Part shown: positions 16,009 to 24,401 of the stretch, piece by piece
How positions within the stretch are numbered: position 1 is the stretch's first letter
Layout of the letters: each line of letters starts with the position of its first letter
Source of the DNA: Xanthobacteraceae bacterium
Lineage (GTDB): Bacteria > Pseudomonadota > Alphaproteobacteria > Rhizobiales > Xanthobacteraceae
Assembly (NCBI GenBank): GCA_031291475.1
Contig: JARLIY010000103.1
Location: 124,001-188,000, forward strand
DNA: 64,000 nucleotides
Direction: 5' to 3'
Position numbers and translations under genes: made by a program
The notes under the pieces: model-generated
Database searches by the model: none
Seen by the model: the letters and a program-made list of their open reading frames with translations, nothing else
Told to the model about the DNA's origin: nothing

Positions 16009-17193
16009 TTAGCTCCCAAAAATAACGCGCCGGAAGCGGCTCATGGCCAGCGCAAAATAGACCGAGCCGATGATCGACATGGCGAGCAGCGGCCGCCAGA
16101 CCAATGTGATATCGGCACCGCGGAACAGCACCGCCTGTGCAAAGGCAACAAAATGCGGCGTCGGGCTAATGGTCCGCATCGTATATTGGAGCCACACCGG
16201 CATGCTCTCCATCGGCGTGCTGGAACCCGACAGAAGTTGCGTCACCATCAAGACCGGCATCGCCAAGAGCCCGAATTGACCCATGGTCGTGGCGAGCGTA
16301 CCGAGCAGGATGCCGAGCGCGGCCACGACCAGCGCATAAAGAGCTGCGCCGAGAAGGAACAAAAAGATCGAGCCGTTGATCGGCGCGCCGATCCACAGAT
16401 GCACCACGAATTGCAGCGACAGCATCGCCGCCACCAGGATGACGAGACCGTTGGCGAACATCTTTGCCAGCATAATTTCGGCCGGCACTACCGGCATCAC
16501 CAGGAGATGTTCCACCGTCCCTTGCTCACGCTCGCGAATCAGCGCGGCGCCGGTCAAGATCACGGTCAGCAGCGTGATCTGATTGATCACCTGCGTCATC
16601 GCCGAAAACCACGCAGTCTTCAGGTTCGGGTTGAACTTGGCGGTGACGACGAGATTGATCGGATCGATCGGCGGCCGTCCGCGCTGGGTCAGGAAAGTTT
16701 GCACCTCGTTGGCGAAGGCGGTCTTCAGATAATTGGCGCCGTTGCCGGCCTGCGCCACGGCGGTGGCATCGACATTGATCTGAACCTCGGTCTTGCGTTC
16801 AGCGAGAATGTTGGCCTGGAAATTCGGAGGAATTTCTGCCACCAGCAACAATTCGCCCTCGTCCATTTTCGTGTCGATTTCGGGCGCGGTTATCTGCACG
16901 GCGGGCTGGAAGGTCGGCCGCGTCAGCCCGGCCGCGATCTGCCGCGACAATTCCGAGCCGTCCTCGTCGACAATGCCGACCGACAGATTGGTCGCTTCCG
17001 TCACCGCCCCGGTCGCCACCGTATTGACGGAAATGCTGAAGGCATAAACCACCAGCACCAGCATCGTCGGATCGGCGCGGATGCTGCGCAACTCCTTGAT
17101 GACCAGGCGAAAAATGTTCACCACATGGTCGCGCAAAGTCATCGTTTTTGCTTCGGCGAGCTTCACGGTCGGGGGCGCGGCAGGCGAAGACAT
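16009..17193 (-). CDS. yhhJ: YhhJ-like ABC-2 exporter permease
   Basis: This 394-residue membrane protein of the ABC-2 type has an N-terminal helix (VVYAFSISVNTVATGAV), a large periplasmic domain, then five helices. The conserved GAALIREREQGTVEHLLVMPV coupling segment and QLLSGSSTPMESMPVWLQYTM mark the YhhJ/YbhR family. The start ATG at 17193 is preceded by AGGAGA. It starts only 2 bases after the RbbA-like stop and forms an exporter with the two genes upstream. Confidence 0.9.
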   Translation of the reverse strand: MSSPAAPPTVKLAEAKTMTLRDHVVNIFRLVIKELRSIRADPTMLVLVVYAFSISVNTVATGAVTEATNLSVGIVDEDGSELSRQIAAGLTRPTFQPAVQITAPEIDTKMDEGELLLVAEIPPNFQANILAERKTEVQINVDATAVAQAGNGANYLKTAFANEVQTFLTQRGRPPIDPINLVVTAKFNPNLKTAWFSAMTQVINQITLLTVILTGAALIREREQGTVEHLLVMPVVPAEIMLAKMFANGLVILVAAMLSLQFVVHLWIGAPINGSIFLFLLGAALYALVVAALGILLGTLATTMGQFGLLAMPVLMVTQLLSGSSTPMESMPVWLQYTMRTISPTPHFVAFAQAVLFRGADITLVWRPLLAMSIIGSVYFALAMSRFRRVIFGS

Positions 17194-17195
17194 CT

Positions 17196-19943
17196 TTAGG
17201 TCTCCTGCTTGCGAAGGAAGATTAGTGACAGGATGAAGTAAGCGATCGCAATCGCTGCGATCGCGACGATGCTGCGCCAAAGCTCCGGCATGCCGAGCGC
17301 TTTGGCGAAGACGCCGACCGTCACCGGTTGATACCAGGCCGACGGGAAGGAGAGGCCGATGATCTTGGCGCCGCCTGACAGCGAGGACACCGGCGCAAAC
17401 AGACCGGAAAAGTTGACTGCCGGCACGATAGAGAGGATGGCGGTGGCGAAAACCGCTGCGACCTGCGTGCGTGTGAACGATGAGATCAGTTGGCCAAAGC
17501 CGGTCGTTGCCACGACATAGACGATGGTGCCGATCAACAGCGTCAGAAACGGCCCTTTGAGAGGCACGTTGAACACAAAAATCGCCATCAGCAGCAGGAA
17601 AAAGAAATTCACCATGGCGACGGCGACGTATGGCAGCTGCTTGCCAAGCAGAAACTCGAATTTGGTGATCGGGGTCGAGCGGAAATTGGCGATCGAGCCG
17701 GTCTCCTTCTCGCGCACCACCGCGATCGCCGACATGATTGCCGGGATCAAACAGAGCATGAGCATGAACACGCTCGGCACCATGGCGTTGACGCTGAGAA
17801 ACGCCTGGTTGTAACGAAAGCGCACCTGCATGTCGCCGTCGGTCCAGGAATTCGGGCTGCCCGCACGCCGCAATTGTTGTTGAAGCTGTTCGCCCTGCTT
17901 GCGCACCACGCCGGTGACGTAATTGCGCGCGGTTTCGCCGCGGAAGGTCATGGCGCCGTCGACGGTGGCGTCGACTTCCGGCCGAGCGCCTCTGATCAGG
18001 TCGCGGCCGAAGCCGCTCGGGACTTCCACCACAATCTGGGTATTGCCGCTGCGTAGCCGCCGTTCCGCCTCGGCTTCGGAGGTGATCGGTGTCTGCATGG
18101 AGAAATATCGCGAGCCGGAAAAGCCATCGAGCAGCTCGCGGCTTTGCGGCGTATTGTCCTGGTCGAACGCGGCCGTTTGCAGGTTTTCGATATCGAAGGA
18201 AATACCGTAACCGAACGCCAGCATCAACAGGATCGGCCCGAAGACGGCAAAGGCGAGCCGGATGGGATCGCGCAACAGCTCCACGGTCTCGCGCCGCGCA
18301 TACGCCCACAGCCGGGCGTAATCAAACCGCCGTTGCCGCCGCACCGGTTCCATTACTTCGGTCACCGCAAACTGCGTCTCTGCCGCCTTGACCTTTTTGG
18401 TGCCGTCGATGCCGGCAGCGTCGGCGAGATAGCCGACGAAGGTGTCTTCAAGGGAATCGCTGCCGCGCTCCTTGACCAGATCGAGCGGGGCGCCAACCGC
18501 GAGTACTTTGCCCGCATGCATGAGCGAAATGCGGTCGCAGCGCTCCGCTTCGTTCATGAAGTGGGTCGACAGAAAGATCGTCACACCGTCGTCGCGAGAG
18601 AGATCGATCAGCGTCCGCCAGAAAGCATCGCGCGCGATCGGATCGACGCCCGAGGTTGGCTCATCGAGGATCAAAATCGCGGGTTCATGCAACACGGCGA
18701 CCGCAAGCTGCAGCCTTTGTTTGATGCCGAGCGGCAGGCTCTCGGGCTTGGCGTGGGCAACAGTCTCGAGATCGTAGCGTTGCAACAGCTCTTTGATGCG
18801 GCTTTCGATCTTGTCCGGCGGCAGATGATAGAGCTGCGCATGCAGTTCGAGATTCTGCCGGACGGTGAGTTCGCTGTAGAGCGAGAAGGCCTGCGTCATG
18901 TAGCCGACGTTGCGGCGCATCTCCATGTCGTTCGACCCCATCGGGCGGCCGAATAGCTTGGCCCAGCCTTCGCTGGCCGGCAGAAAGCCGGTGAGCATCT
19001 TCATGGTCGTCGACTTGCCGCAGCCGTTGGAGCCGAGAAAGCCGAAGATCTCGCCCGGCGCGATACGGAAATTGACGTGATCAACGGCGACGAAGTCGCC
19101 GAAACGCCGCGTCAATCCCTCCGCTTCGATGGCCGGCACCTCGTCGAGCGCGGCGACGCGCGGCCGCACGATCACATCCTTGTGCAGGGCGCGCTTTTCC
19201 GCCGGAAGGAGCTCGATAAAGGCCTCATCGAGATTGGGTTTCTGCGTTCGATCGAGCAGTTCCTTTAGCGTGCCGCTAGCGATGACCTTGCCGTCGTCCA
19301 TGGCCATCAGCCAATCGAAGCGCTGTGCCTCGTCCATGTAAGCGGTCGCAACCATCACACTCATTTGCGGACGCCGGCCCCTGATCGTGTTGATAAGATC
19401 CCAGAACTGGCCGCGCGACAGCGGATCGACGCCGGTGGTCGGCTCGTCGAGAATGAGTAAATCCGGATCGTTGATCAGCGCGCAGCAGAGGCTCAGCTTC
19501 TGCTTCATGCCGCCCGACAATTTGCCGGCGGGCCGGTCTTCGAATGGATCAAGCGCGGTGGCGGTCAGAAGTTCGGTGATGCGTGTGCGCCGTTCCGCTG
19601 CGCCCTGCCCGAACAGCCGGCCGAAGAAATCGATATTCTCAAACACCGAAAGCGTGGGATAAAGATTGCGGCCGAGGCCTTGCGGCATATAGGCGACGCG
19701 GCCCCGGATGGCGCGCAAATGCGCCTGTTTTGCCAAGTCTTCGCCGAAGACGATGACCTTGCCGCTTTGGATGGTGCGCACGCCGGAAATCAACGCCAGC
19801 ATGGAGGACTTGCCGACGCCGTCCGGTCCGATGACGCCCACCATGATATTTGGCGGGACGTCGATCGTCACATTGTCAAGTGCTGTGGTCGCACCGTAAT
19901 GGTGCGAAACGCCCTCGAGCCGGGCGATCGGGGCGTCGGTCAT
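17196..19943 (-). CDS. rbbA: RbbA/YhiH-like double ATPase-permease fusion
   Basis: This 915-residue protein has two ABC ATPase domains followed by an ABC-2 permease. The first ATPase has Walker A GPDGVGKSS, signature LSGGMKQK and Walker B LLILDEPTTGVDP. The second has GSNGCGKST, a degenerate signature LPLGIKQR, and LILDEPTSGVDP. The membrane part has the REKETGSIANFRSTPI loop. This architecture is that of RbbA (YhiH), described in E. coli as a ribosome-associated ATPase but usually encoded with HlyD-like and YhhJ-like partners as an exporter. The start ATG at 19943 overlaps the end of the upstream HlyD-like gene by 4 bases. Confidence 0.93.
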   Translation of the reverse strand: MTDAPIARLEGVSHHYGATTALDNVTIDVPPNIMVGVIGPDGVGKSSMLALISGVRTIQSGKVIVFGEDLAKQAHLRAIRGRVAYMPQGLGRNLYPTLSVFENIDFFGRLFGQGAAERRTRITELLTATALDPFEDRPAGKLSGGMKQKLSLCCALINDPDLLILDEPTTGVDPLSRGQFWDLINTIRGRRPQMSVMVATAYMDEAQRFDWLMAMDDGKVIASGTLKELLDRTQKPNLDEAFIELLPAEKRALHKDVIVRPRVAALDEVPAIEAEGLTRRFGDFVAVDHVNFRIAPGEIFGFLGSNGCGKSTTMKMLTGFLPASEGWAKLFGRPMGSNDMEMRRNVGYMTQAFSLYSELTVRQNLELHAQLYHLPPDKIESRIKELLQRYDLETVAHAKPESLPLGIKQRLQLAVAVLHEPAILILDEPTSGVDPIARDAFWRTLIDLSRDDGVTIFLSTHFMNEAERCDRISLMHAGKVLAVGAPLDLVKERGSDSLEDTFVGYLADAAGIDGTKKVKAAETQFAVTEVMEPVRRQRRFDYARLWAYARRETVELLRDPIRLAFAVFGPILLMLAFGYGISFDIENLQTAAFDQDNTPQSRELLDGFSGSRYFSMQTPITSEAEAERRLRSGNTQIVVEVPSGFGRDLIRGARPEVDATVDGAMTFRGETARNYVTGVVRKQGEQLQQQLRRAGSPNSWTDGDMQVRFRYNQAFLSVNAMVPSVFMLMLCLIPAIMSAIAVVREKETGSIANFRSTPITKFEFLLGKQLPYVAVAMVNFFFLLLMAIFVFNVPLKGPFLTLLIGTIVYVVATTGFGQLISSFTRTQVAAVFATAILSIVPAVNFSGLFAPVSSLSGGAKIIGLSFPSAWYQPVTVGVFAKALGMPELWRSIVAIAAIAIAYFILSLIFLRKQET

Positions 19944-20998
19944 TGCGGCAGCTTGACCTGCAGGTCGTCGGGCCACGGCGTCGCGGTATTGGTACGCACG
20001 ATGCCCAGCCCGCGCACGCCCGTTTTTACCCGCCGGCTATATTGCTTGAGTACCTCCGCGTCCAATTGCAGCTTGGCGCGGAACATCAGCTTTTCGCGTT
20101 CTTCTGTGGTCTCGACCGTCTTCGGCGTGAATTGCGCGTCGGCGGCGACAAAGCTGACCTTGGCCGGAATCACATAGTCCGGCGCCGGATCCAAAATGAT
20201 GCGCGCTTCGCTGCCCATTTCCAACCGGCCGGCGACTGCCGCCGGCAGGAAGATCGTCATGTAAACATCATGCAGGTCGAGAATGGTCATGATCTTGCCG
20301 CCGGCGGCAATCACTTCGCCGTTGCGAGCGAGCAGATATTGCACCCGCCCGGTTCGCGGCGAGACCAGAACCAAATCGTGCAAGATCGACTCGATGCGCT
20401 CGACCTCCGCTTGCGCGCCTTTTATCGCAGCGCCGGCTTGTTCGCGCTGCGCAATCGCTGCTGCCACGTTCGCTTGTGAGCTTTCGTAGTTGCGTTGGCG
20501 CTGATCGTAGGTTTGTTGGGTGATGATCTGGGTTTTGATCAGTTCTTGTCCGCGCTCGAAGTCGGATTTGGCCGCGGCCAGGACCGCTTTGCGCTGATCG
20601 ATCTGCGACTCCGCCTCGATCAGCGCTTGTTTGGCCCGTTCCACATTGGATTGGGCCGAACGCAGCTGCGCTTCATATTCCGGCGACGAGACGCGGCCGA
20701 CCACCTGCCCGGCTTTGACTTCGCTGCCTTCTTCGAAGGTGACGTCGACCAGGCGGCCGGGATATTTGGCGGCGACATCGACTTGCGTCGCTTCGATGCG
20801 GCCGTTGGTCTTGACTATGCCCTCCGGCATATTCCTGCCGAGCACGCGGTCGAGCATGTTGCGCACGCGCGACTGGGCCTGCGCGGCCATCGACAAATAA
20901 TTGCCGACGAAAGAATGTGTGGCAGCCGGCGGAAACGCGACAGTGCCAGCAACGAGAACGAGCGCAAGCGGCACGCCAACAAGCAAGCGACCATACAT
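19940..20998 (-). CDS. yhiI: HlyD-family periplasmic adaptor (YhiI-like)
   Basis: This 352-residue protein has an N-terminal membrane anchor (VGVPLALVLVAGTVAF). It has the biotinyl-lipoyl strand KYPGRLVDVTFEEGSEVKAGQ, a long coiled-coil hairpin (about residues 110-190, rich in Ala, Glu, Gln), and the second lipoyl half LVSPRTGRVQYLLARNGEVIAAG. AAAGGA precedes the ATG at 20998. It is the first gene of an operon yhiI-rbbA-yhhJ-ppk2. An outer membrane partner (TolC-like) is not in the window. Confidence 0.92.
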   Translation of the reverse strand: MYGRLLVGVPLALVLVAGTVAFPPAATHSFVGNYLSMAAQAQSRVRNMLDRVLGRNMPEGIVKTNGRIEATQVDVAAKYPGRLVDVTFEEGSEVKAGQVVGRVSSPEYEAQLRSAQSNVERAKQALIEAESQIDQRKAVLAAAKSDFERGQELIKTQIITQQTYDQRQRNYESSQANVAAAIAQREQAGAAIKGAQAEVERIESILHDLVLVSPRTGRVQYLLARNGEVIAAGGKIMTILDLHDVYMTIFLPAAVAGRLEMGSEARIILDPAPDYVIPAKVSFVAADAQFTPKTVETTEEREKLMFRAKLQLDAEVLKQYSRRVKTGVRGLGIVRTNTATPWPDDLQVKLPQ

Positions 20999-21135
20999 TT
21001 GTAGTTTCCTTTGAAATTTCTCCAACGGAATAATGTGTAACACACACTGCCGACGCGCCAAATCGCAATCGGTGCGACTCCCTGCGGCCGCGACCTGATA
21101 TTCGCACTTTCCAAGCCCTTGGCGTTCACCTGCAG

Positions 21136-22626
21136 TTAGTAGGCGAGGCGCCGGGCATGTGGCACGTGCGCGCCCGATGCGATCCATTGGTCGTAACTCT
21201 GGAACTTCAGGCCGAGTTTTTCATAATATACCAGCAAATAGCCATCCGGACCGCGAACCACGGCGTCCGGCGCGATTTGCTGCACGTCCTGCGCCATCAC
21301 TCCGACATAGGCTTTGGCGTCGCCATTGTAGGTGAAGCGGTAGAAACCCAGGCCGTTTTCAAGATAGCCAAGCAAGACGATGTCGTGCTTCAGCGTGATG
21401 TCGGATCGGCGCCCGCCGCCACCGCGGCCTCCGCCGCCGCGGTGACTACCGCCACCGCCACGATGGACTCCACCGCCGCCGCGCCCCGCCGCCCTGGCGA
21501 CGCCGTGCGCAGCGCTGCCTCCGCCGCGATGCGCGACATGCCCGCCACCCCCGCGATTACCTGCGCCCGCTCCTCCTCTATTGCCGCCACGATTGCCCAG
21601 ATTCGCGCTATTGCCCGCATGGCCGCGATGCGCGACATGCCCACCCCCGCGATTCCCTGCGCTCGCTCCTCCTCTATTGCCGCCGCGATTGCCCAGATTG
21701 GCGCGATTGCCCGCACCGCCGCGATTGCCGAGACTACCCGCGCCGCGGTTGCCGTGGAAATTCACCCCCTGCTGCCGCCCGCCACCGCCGAGGCCTTGGC
21801 GGTTTCCGCTGCCACGCTGCCAGTTGGTACCGCCGCCGTTGATCGGCCGATTGATATTGATGTTGTTGTTGTTCCAATTGACGCTGCCTCCCCAATGGGC
21901 TCCGCCTCCGGCCCAGCGCCCGAGCGCATAGCCCGCACCGAAAGCGAGACCACCGGCGATGAGCCCGGCGCCGATGTAAGCGGGCGGCGCGAAGTAATAC
22001 GGTGGATAATCGGGATAGGCCCAGCCGCCATAAACGACGCCAGGATCGTAATAAGGGACATAAACCGTATCGGGCTGCGTCGGCTCAATGGCAATGATTT
22101 GTCGGGTCTGCACTTGCTCAACTTTGACAGTCTGCTCTTTAGACGAGGCGAGCTTATTGTTCGCCTGAGCTTTGCCGCGCAGATCCTGCACCGCGTTCAT
22201 CACGTCCGCCTGCTGGGCAATCACCGCGTTGCCGAGTTTTTGAGTCCATTCGAGTTTTGAACTCATCATCGCCAGCACGTCTGGCGTCGCCACCAAGGCC
22301 TTGATGCTTTGATCCCACGGCTGTTTGTCGGCGCCCGCTTTCAACTGGTCGGGGCTAAGATTTTTGTTTTCCTCAAGCCAGCGCTCCGCATGGACGACGT
22401 CGACCGGATAGGTCGACGCCATCAGCACTTCGGCCAGCAGCGGATCGGGATAGAGCGCAATCGGCGCCACCAATTGATCGAGCTGGGCCGGGCTTAAGAG
22501 TTGGGCCGTTGCAGGAGCCGCCGGCGTTGATGTTTGCGCCATCGCGCCAAGCGGAAAGAGAAAAAGTGTAGCGAGCGCGATTGATCGAATTGCGCGCCCA
22601 ACAAGGAACCCGGCTGTGCTTCCCAT
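21136..22626 (-). CDS. DUF3300 protein with Gly/Arg-rich repeats and C-terminal S74-like domain
   Basis: This 496-residue exported protein has a signal peptide (residues 1-31, ending AMAQ). The DUF3300 domain follows, recognisable by LLSPAQLDQLVAPIALYPDP and VPYYDPGVVYGGWAYPDYPP. A low-complexity part of about 150 residues is dominated by GNRGG and GGGHVAHRG repeats. The C-terminal domain begins SDITLKHDIVLLGYLENGL, resembling peptidase S74 chaperone domains of tail-fibre proteins. The start ATG at 22626 has CGGAGG seven bases away, which decides against the longer frame. A FixK/FNR-type box lies 95 bases upstream. Function is unknown; the envelope is the likely site. Confidence 0.85.
   Translation of the reverse strand: MGSTAGFLVGRAIRSIALATLFLFPLGAMAQTSTPAAPATAQLLSPAQLDQLVAPIALYPDPLLAEVLMASTYPVDVVHAERWLEENKNLSPDQLKAGADKQPWDQSIKALVATPDVLAMMSSKLEWTQKLGNAVIAQQADVMNAVQDLRGKAQANNKLASSKEQTVKVEQVQTRQIIAIEPTQPDTVYVPYYDPGVVYGGWAYPDYPPYYFAPPAYIGAGLIAGGLAFGAGYALGRWAGGGAHWGGSVNWNNNNININRPINGGGTNWQRGSGNRQGLGGGGRQQGVNFHGNRGAGSLGNRGGAGNRANLGNRGGNRGGASAGNRGGGHVAHRGHAGNSANLGNRGGNRGGAGAGNRGGGGHVAHRGGGSAAHGVARAAGRGGGGVHRGGGGSHRGGGGRGGGGRRSDITLKHDIVLLGYLENGLGFYRFTYNGDAKAYVGVMAQDVQQIAPDAVVRGPDGYLLVYYEKLGLKFQSYDQWIASGAHVPHARRLAY
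21400..21770 (-). repeat. Imperfect tandem repeats within the DUF3300 gene
   Basis: The gene encodes two long repeats of the pattern GNRGG(A/N)...GGHVAHRG...GN(S/R)ANLGNRGGNRGG, visible as near-duplicate DNA around 21540-21625 and 21640-21715, surrounded by shorter GGGG and HRGGGG repeats. They are in frame and keep the reading frame open, so they are part of the coding sequence rather than an inserted element. They are prone to length change by slippage. Confidence 0.8.
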
Positions 22627-22720
22627 TCCGATCCTCCGTGCGGCGTTTTTCGTCATCTCATTCCGTCATTTGCCCTTTTTTACTCGACTTTTTTGTTATC
22701 GCAGATCGATTTCCTTTATT

Positions 22721-22734
22721 TTGATCCACGTCAA
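22721..22734. promoter_or_regulatory. FixK/FNR-type box upstream of the DUF3300 gene
   Basis: TTGATCCACGTCAA matches the TTGAT-N4-(A/G)TCAA consensus of FNR, FixK and Anr activators. It is centred about 101 bases before the DUF3300 start codon. A GATAAC element lies where a -10 box would be if the site acts at -41.5. This predicts induction at low oxygen. It also sits 24 bases beyond the stop of the acetate kinase remnant, a gene type that is often oxygen-controlled. Confidence 0.75.
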
Positions 22735-22757
22735 AATGTTTTTCGATGTTGCATCTT

Positions 22758-23195
22758 TCATTGCTTCGCGTTTTGCCTCCGCGCGAATGGCGCCGCTATC
22801 CGGACAACTTGCTTCAAGCAGCCAATGGTGTGCTGTGCAATCATCAGCTCTTCCTCGGTCGGCACGACATAGAGACAGATTTTGCTGTGCGGTTGCGAGA
22901 TGAGCAGTTTCGCGGCAGTATTGGCGTCGGCATCGAGGCTGGCGCCGAGCCACGACAGCTTTTCCGCAACGCGCGTGCGGATCAGCACCGAGTTTTCGGC
23001 GATCCCGGCGGTGAAGACAAAGGCGTCCAGTCCGCCGAGCGCAGCCGCCAGCATGCCGGCAAAGAGCGCAATGCGATAGACAAAATAATCGATCGCCAGC
23101 GCGGCGCCGGGAGCGACGCTCGCTTCCAGCTCGTCTCGTTGATGCTGTTCTGCCGTAAAATTCCCTTCAGCCGGATGCCTTCCCGACGCAAACAT
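22758..23195 (-). pseudogene. ackA: Acetate kinase, C-terminal remnant
   Basis: The reading frame of 145 codons matches only the last third of acetate kinase. [32 protein letters not shown] holds the GGLDxxxFTxGIGEN signature with one change, and [15 protein letters not shown] is the usual C-terminus. The N-terminal two thirds of a protein of about 400 residues, including the phosphate-binding site, is missing. The first 25 codons of the frame show no similarity. It is a truncated, non-functional gene. Confidence 0.85.
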
Positions 23196-23484
23196 ACCCC
23201 CTGTCAGACAATGGGCATTAACCCGCCGTCAGGCCAACCAGGGGTTTCTTTCCACTTCTTGGCGAGCCTTTAGAACCTCGCCCAATACCGCCATGCCTTT
23301 CGCCGCTGCGAAACGCTCGAACTTCTTGAAATTTTTTCTGACGCCTTCAGGGGGCGTAGCTCTTATGCGGCTTTTAGCCTGCCGCATTAATGCGGGTCCG
23401 CTGGTCGTTTCGCAACGACGATGAATTCGATGCCTTTGTCAATCAGTATGTGGCAGACTGACAACGCAAACGTTTGGGGGCGAT
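23196..23484. other. Gene-free region between the ackA remnant and the DUF502 gene
   Basis: The missing 5' part of ackA would have lain here but no trace is left. The stretch 23340-23400 contains the short inverted repeat TGCGGC...GCCGCA around 23367-23385, which could be a terminator-like hairpin or just chance. Nothing else is recognisable. Confidence 0.4.
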
Positions 23485-24102
23485 GTGAAGGAGTTCGTGA
23501 AAACGACCATCATCGGCGGAGTTTTATTCCTCTTGCCGGCGGCGTTCATTTTATTCGTGTTGTCGTTTGCATTGCGACTCATAAAGAAGCTTGCCGCGCC
23601 GATCGTTCACATCCTTCGCCTCGATCATTTGGGCAACGTCGCGGGCGTTGGCGCCGTCACCATCGCATCAGTTGTAGTTCTTATCCTCCTTTCTTTCGCC
23701 GCCGGCATGATCGCGCGCACCGCCGTCGGCAAGCGCGTTACCCGCTGGTCGGAGAAGTCGTTGCTCGGCCATGTCCCTTACTATCAACTGGTGAAAAGCA
23801 TGGCCGAAGGTCTCGCCCAGATCGAGAGAGGAAACGGCCTAAAGCCGGTATTGGTCAATATCGGTGCTAGCTGGCAGATCGGATACATGCTCGAGGAGCA
23901 ACTTGAAGGCGGCTGGGTCGTAGCGTTAGTTCCACGTGCGCCTTCGCCGCTGTCAGGCAATATCATGTACCTTCCGTCGGAGCGAGTGCGGCCACTTGGC
24001 ATCACGTTGGTTCAGGCGATGTCGATCGTGAAGGCTATGGGCGCCGGATCGAGCGCCGCTCTCCGTGGCGTGGATCTTAGATTGCCCAGCGCTGATCATT
24101 AA
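23485..24102 (+). CDS. DUF502 family membrane protein
   Basis: This 205-residue inner-membrane protein has two transmembrane segments near the N-terminus (TTIIGGVLFLLPAAFILFVL and AVTIASVVVLILLSFAAGMI). DUF502 landmarks follow: HVPYYQLVKSMAEGL, a region with GWVVALVPRAPSPLSGNIMYL, and GITLVQAMSIVKAMGAGS near the end. The start is GTG at 23485 with GGGGGCG upstream. The family has no established function. It is the last intact gene before repeat C, whose start lies about 110 bases downstream. Confidence 0.85.
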   Translation: MKEFVKTTIIGGVLFLLPAAFILFVLSFALRLIKKLAAPIVHILRLDHLGNVAGVGAVTIASVVVLILLSFAAGMIARTAVGKRVTRWSEKSLLGHVPYYQLVKSMAEGLAQIERGNGLKPVLVNIGASWQIGYMLEEQLEGGWVVALVPRAPSPLSGNIMYLPSERVRPLGITLVQAMSIVKAMGAGSSAALRGVDLRLPSADH

Positions 24103-24210
24103 AAGACGGGGGTTCCGCCCCTCCGATAAGTTGGAAGACCTTGAGAAGGCCAGGCAGCGAGTCTGAATCGAACCATTTTGGAACGCCTAGAGCAGTGCTG
24201 AGCCGCCAAC

Positions 24211-24401
24211 GCCGCTGACGTTCGCGATTGATCGCTGCAATCCGACAACTCTTCGTGGGTAAATTTGCGGGTACGAAACAAAGTGATTTCGTAGTTGATT
24301 GGTATTCCCACGCAATTTTCGCTTTTTTGCAGAGACTCCCTCCGCCACAGGCCTTGTTCGCCTTTGTTCGCTTTTGTTCAATAAGACCCTTTAAAATCAG
24401 C
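24211..24401 (+). repeat. att-like repeat copy C (with a perfect tRNA-Ser 3' end)
   Basis: The copy begins GCCGCTGACGTTCGCGATTG, runs through GATCGCTGCAATCCG, CTTCGTGGGTAAATTTGCGG, GATTGGTATTCCCACGCAAT and TTGCAGA, and reaches ACTCCCTCCGCCA at 24335-24347. From 24335 it matches the tRNA-Ser end and the bases after it for 37 positions. It continues into TTGTTCAATAAGACCC and TTTAAAATCAG, which form the end of the livF coding sequence. Same orientation as the tRNA gene. Confidence 0.85.

Noticed and set aside
16153-17199. 348-codon plus-strand open frame opposite the YhhJ-like gene
   Set aside because: The translation is His/Arg/Gln-rich, with no fold; it is the shadow of a GC-rich gene.
21400-21770. 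Possible CRISPR-like or satellite array
   Set aside because: The repeats are in frame within the DUF3300 gene and vary in length; there are no uniform spacers and no cas genes.
24211-24334. Part of a tyrosine integrase gene in the block before the tRNA-derived core
   Set aside because: The minus-strand reading (LPTKSCRIAAINRERQR) could be the start of an integrase-like protein, but it is about 40 codons long, has no catalytic motifs, and differs in frame integrity among copies. It is not enough for a call.
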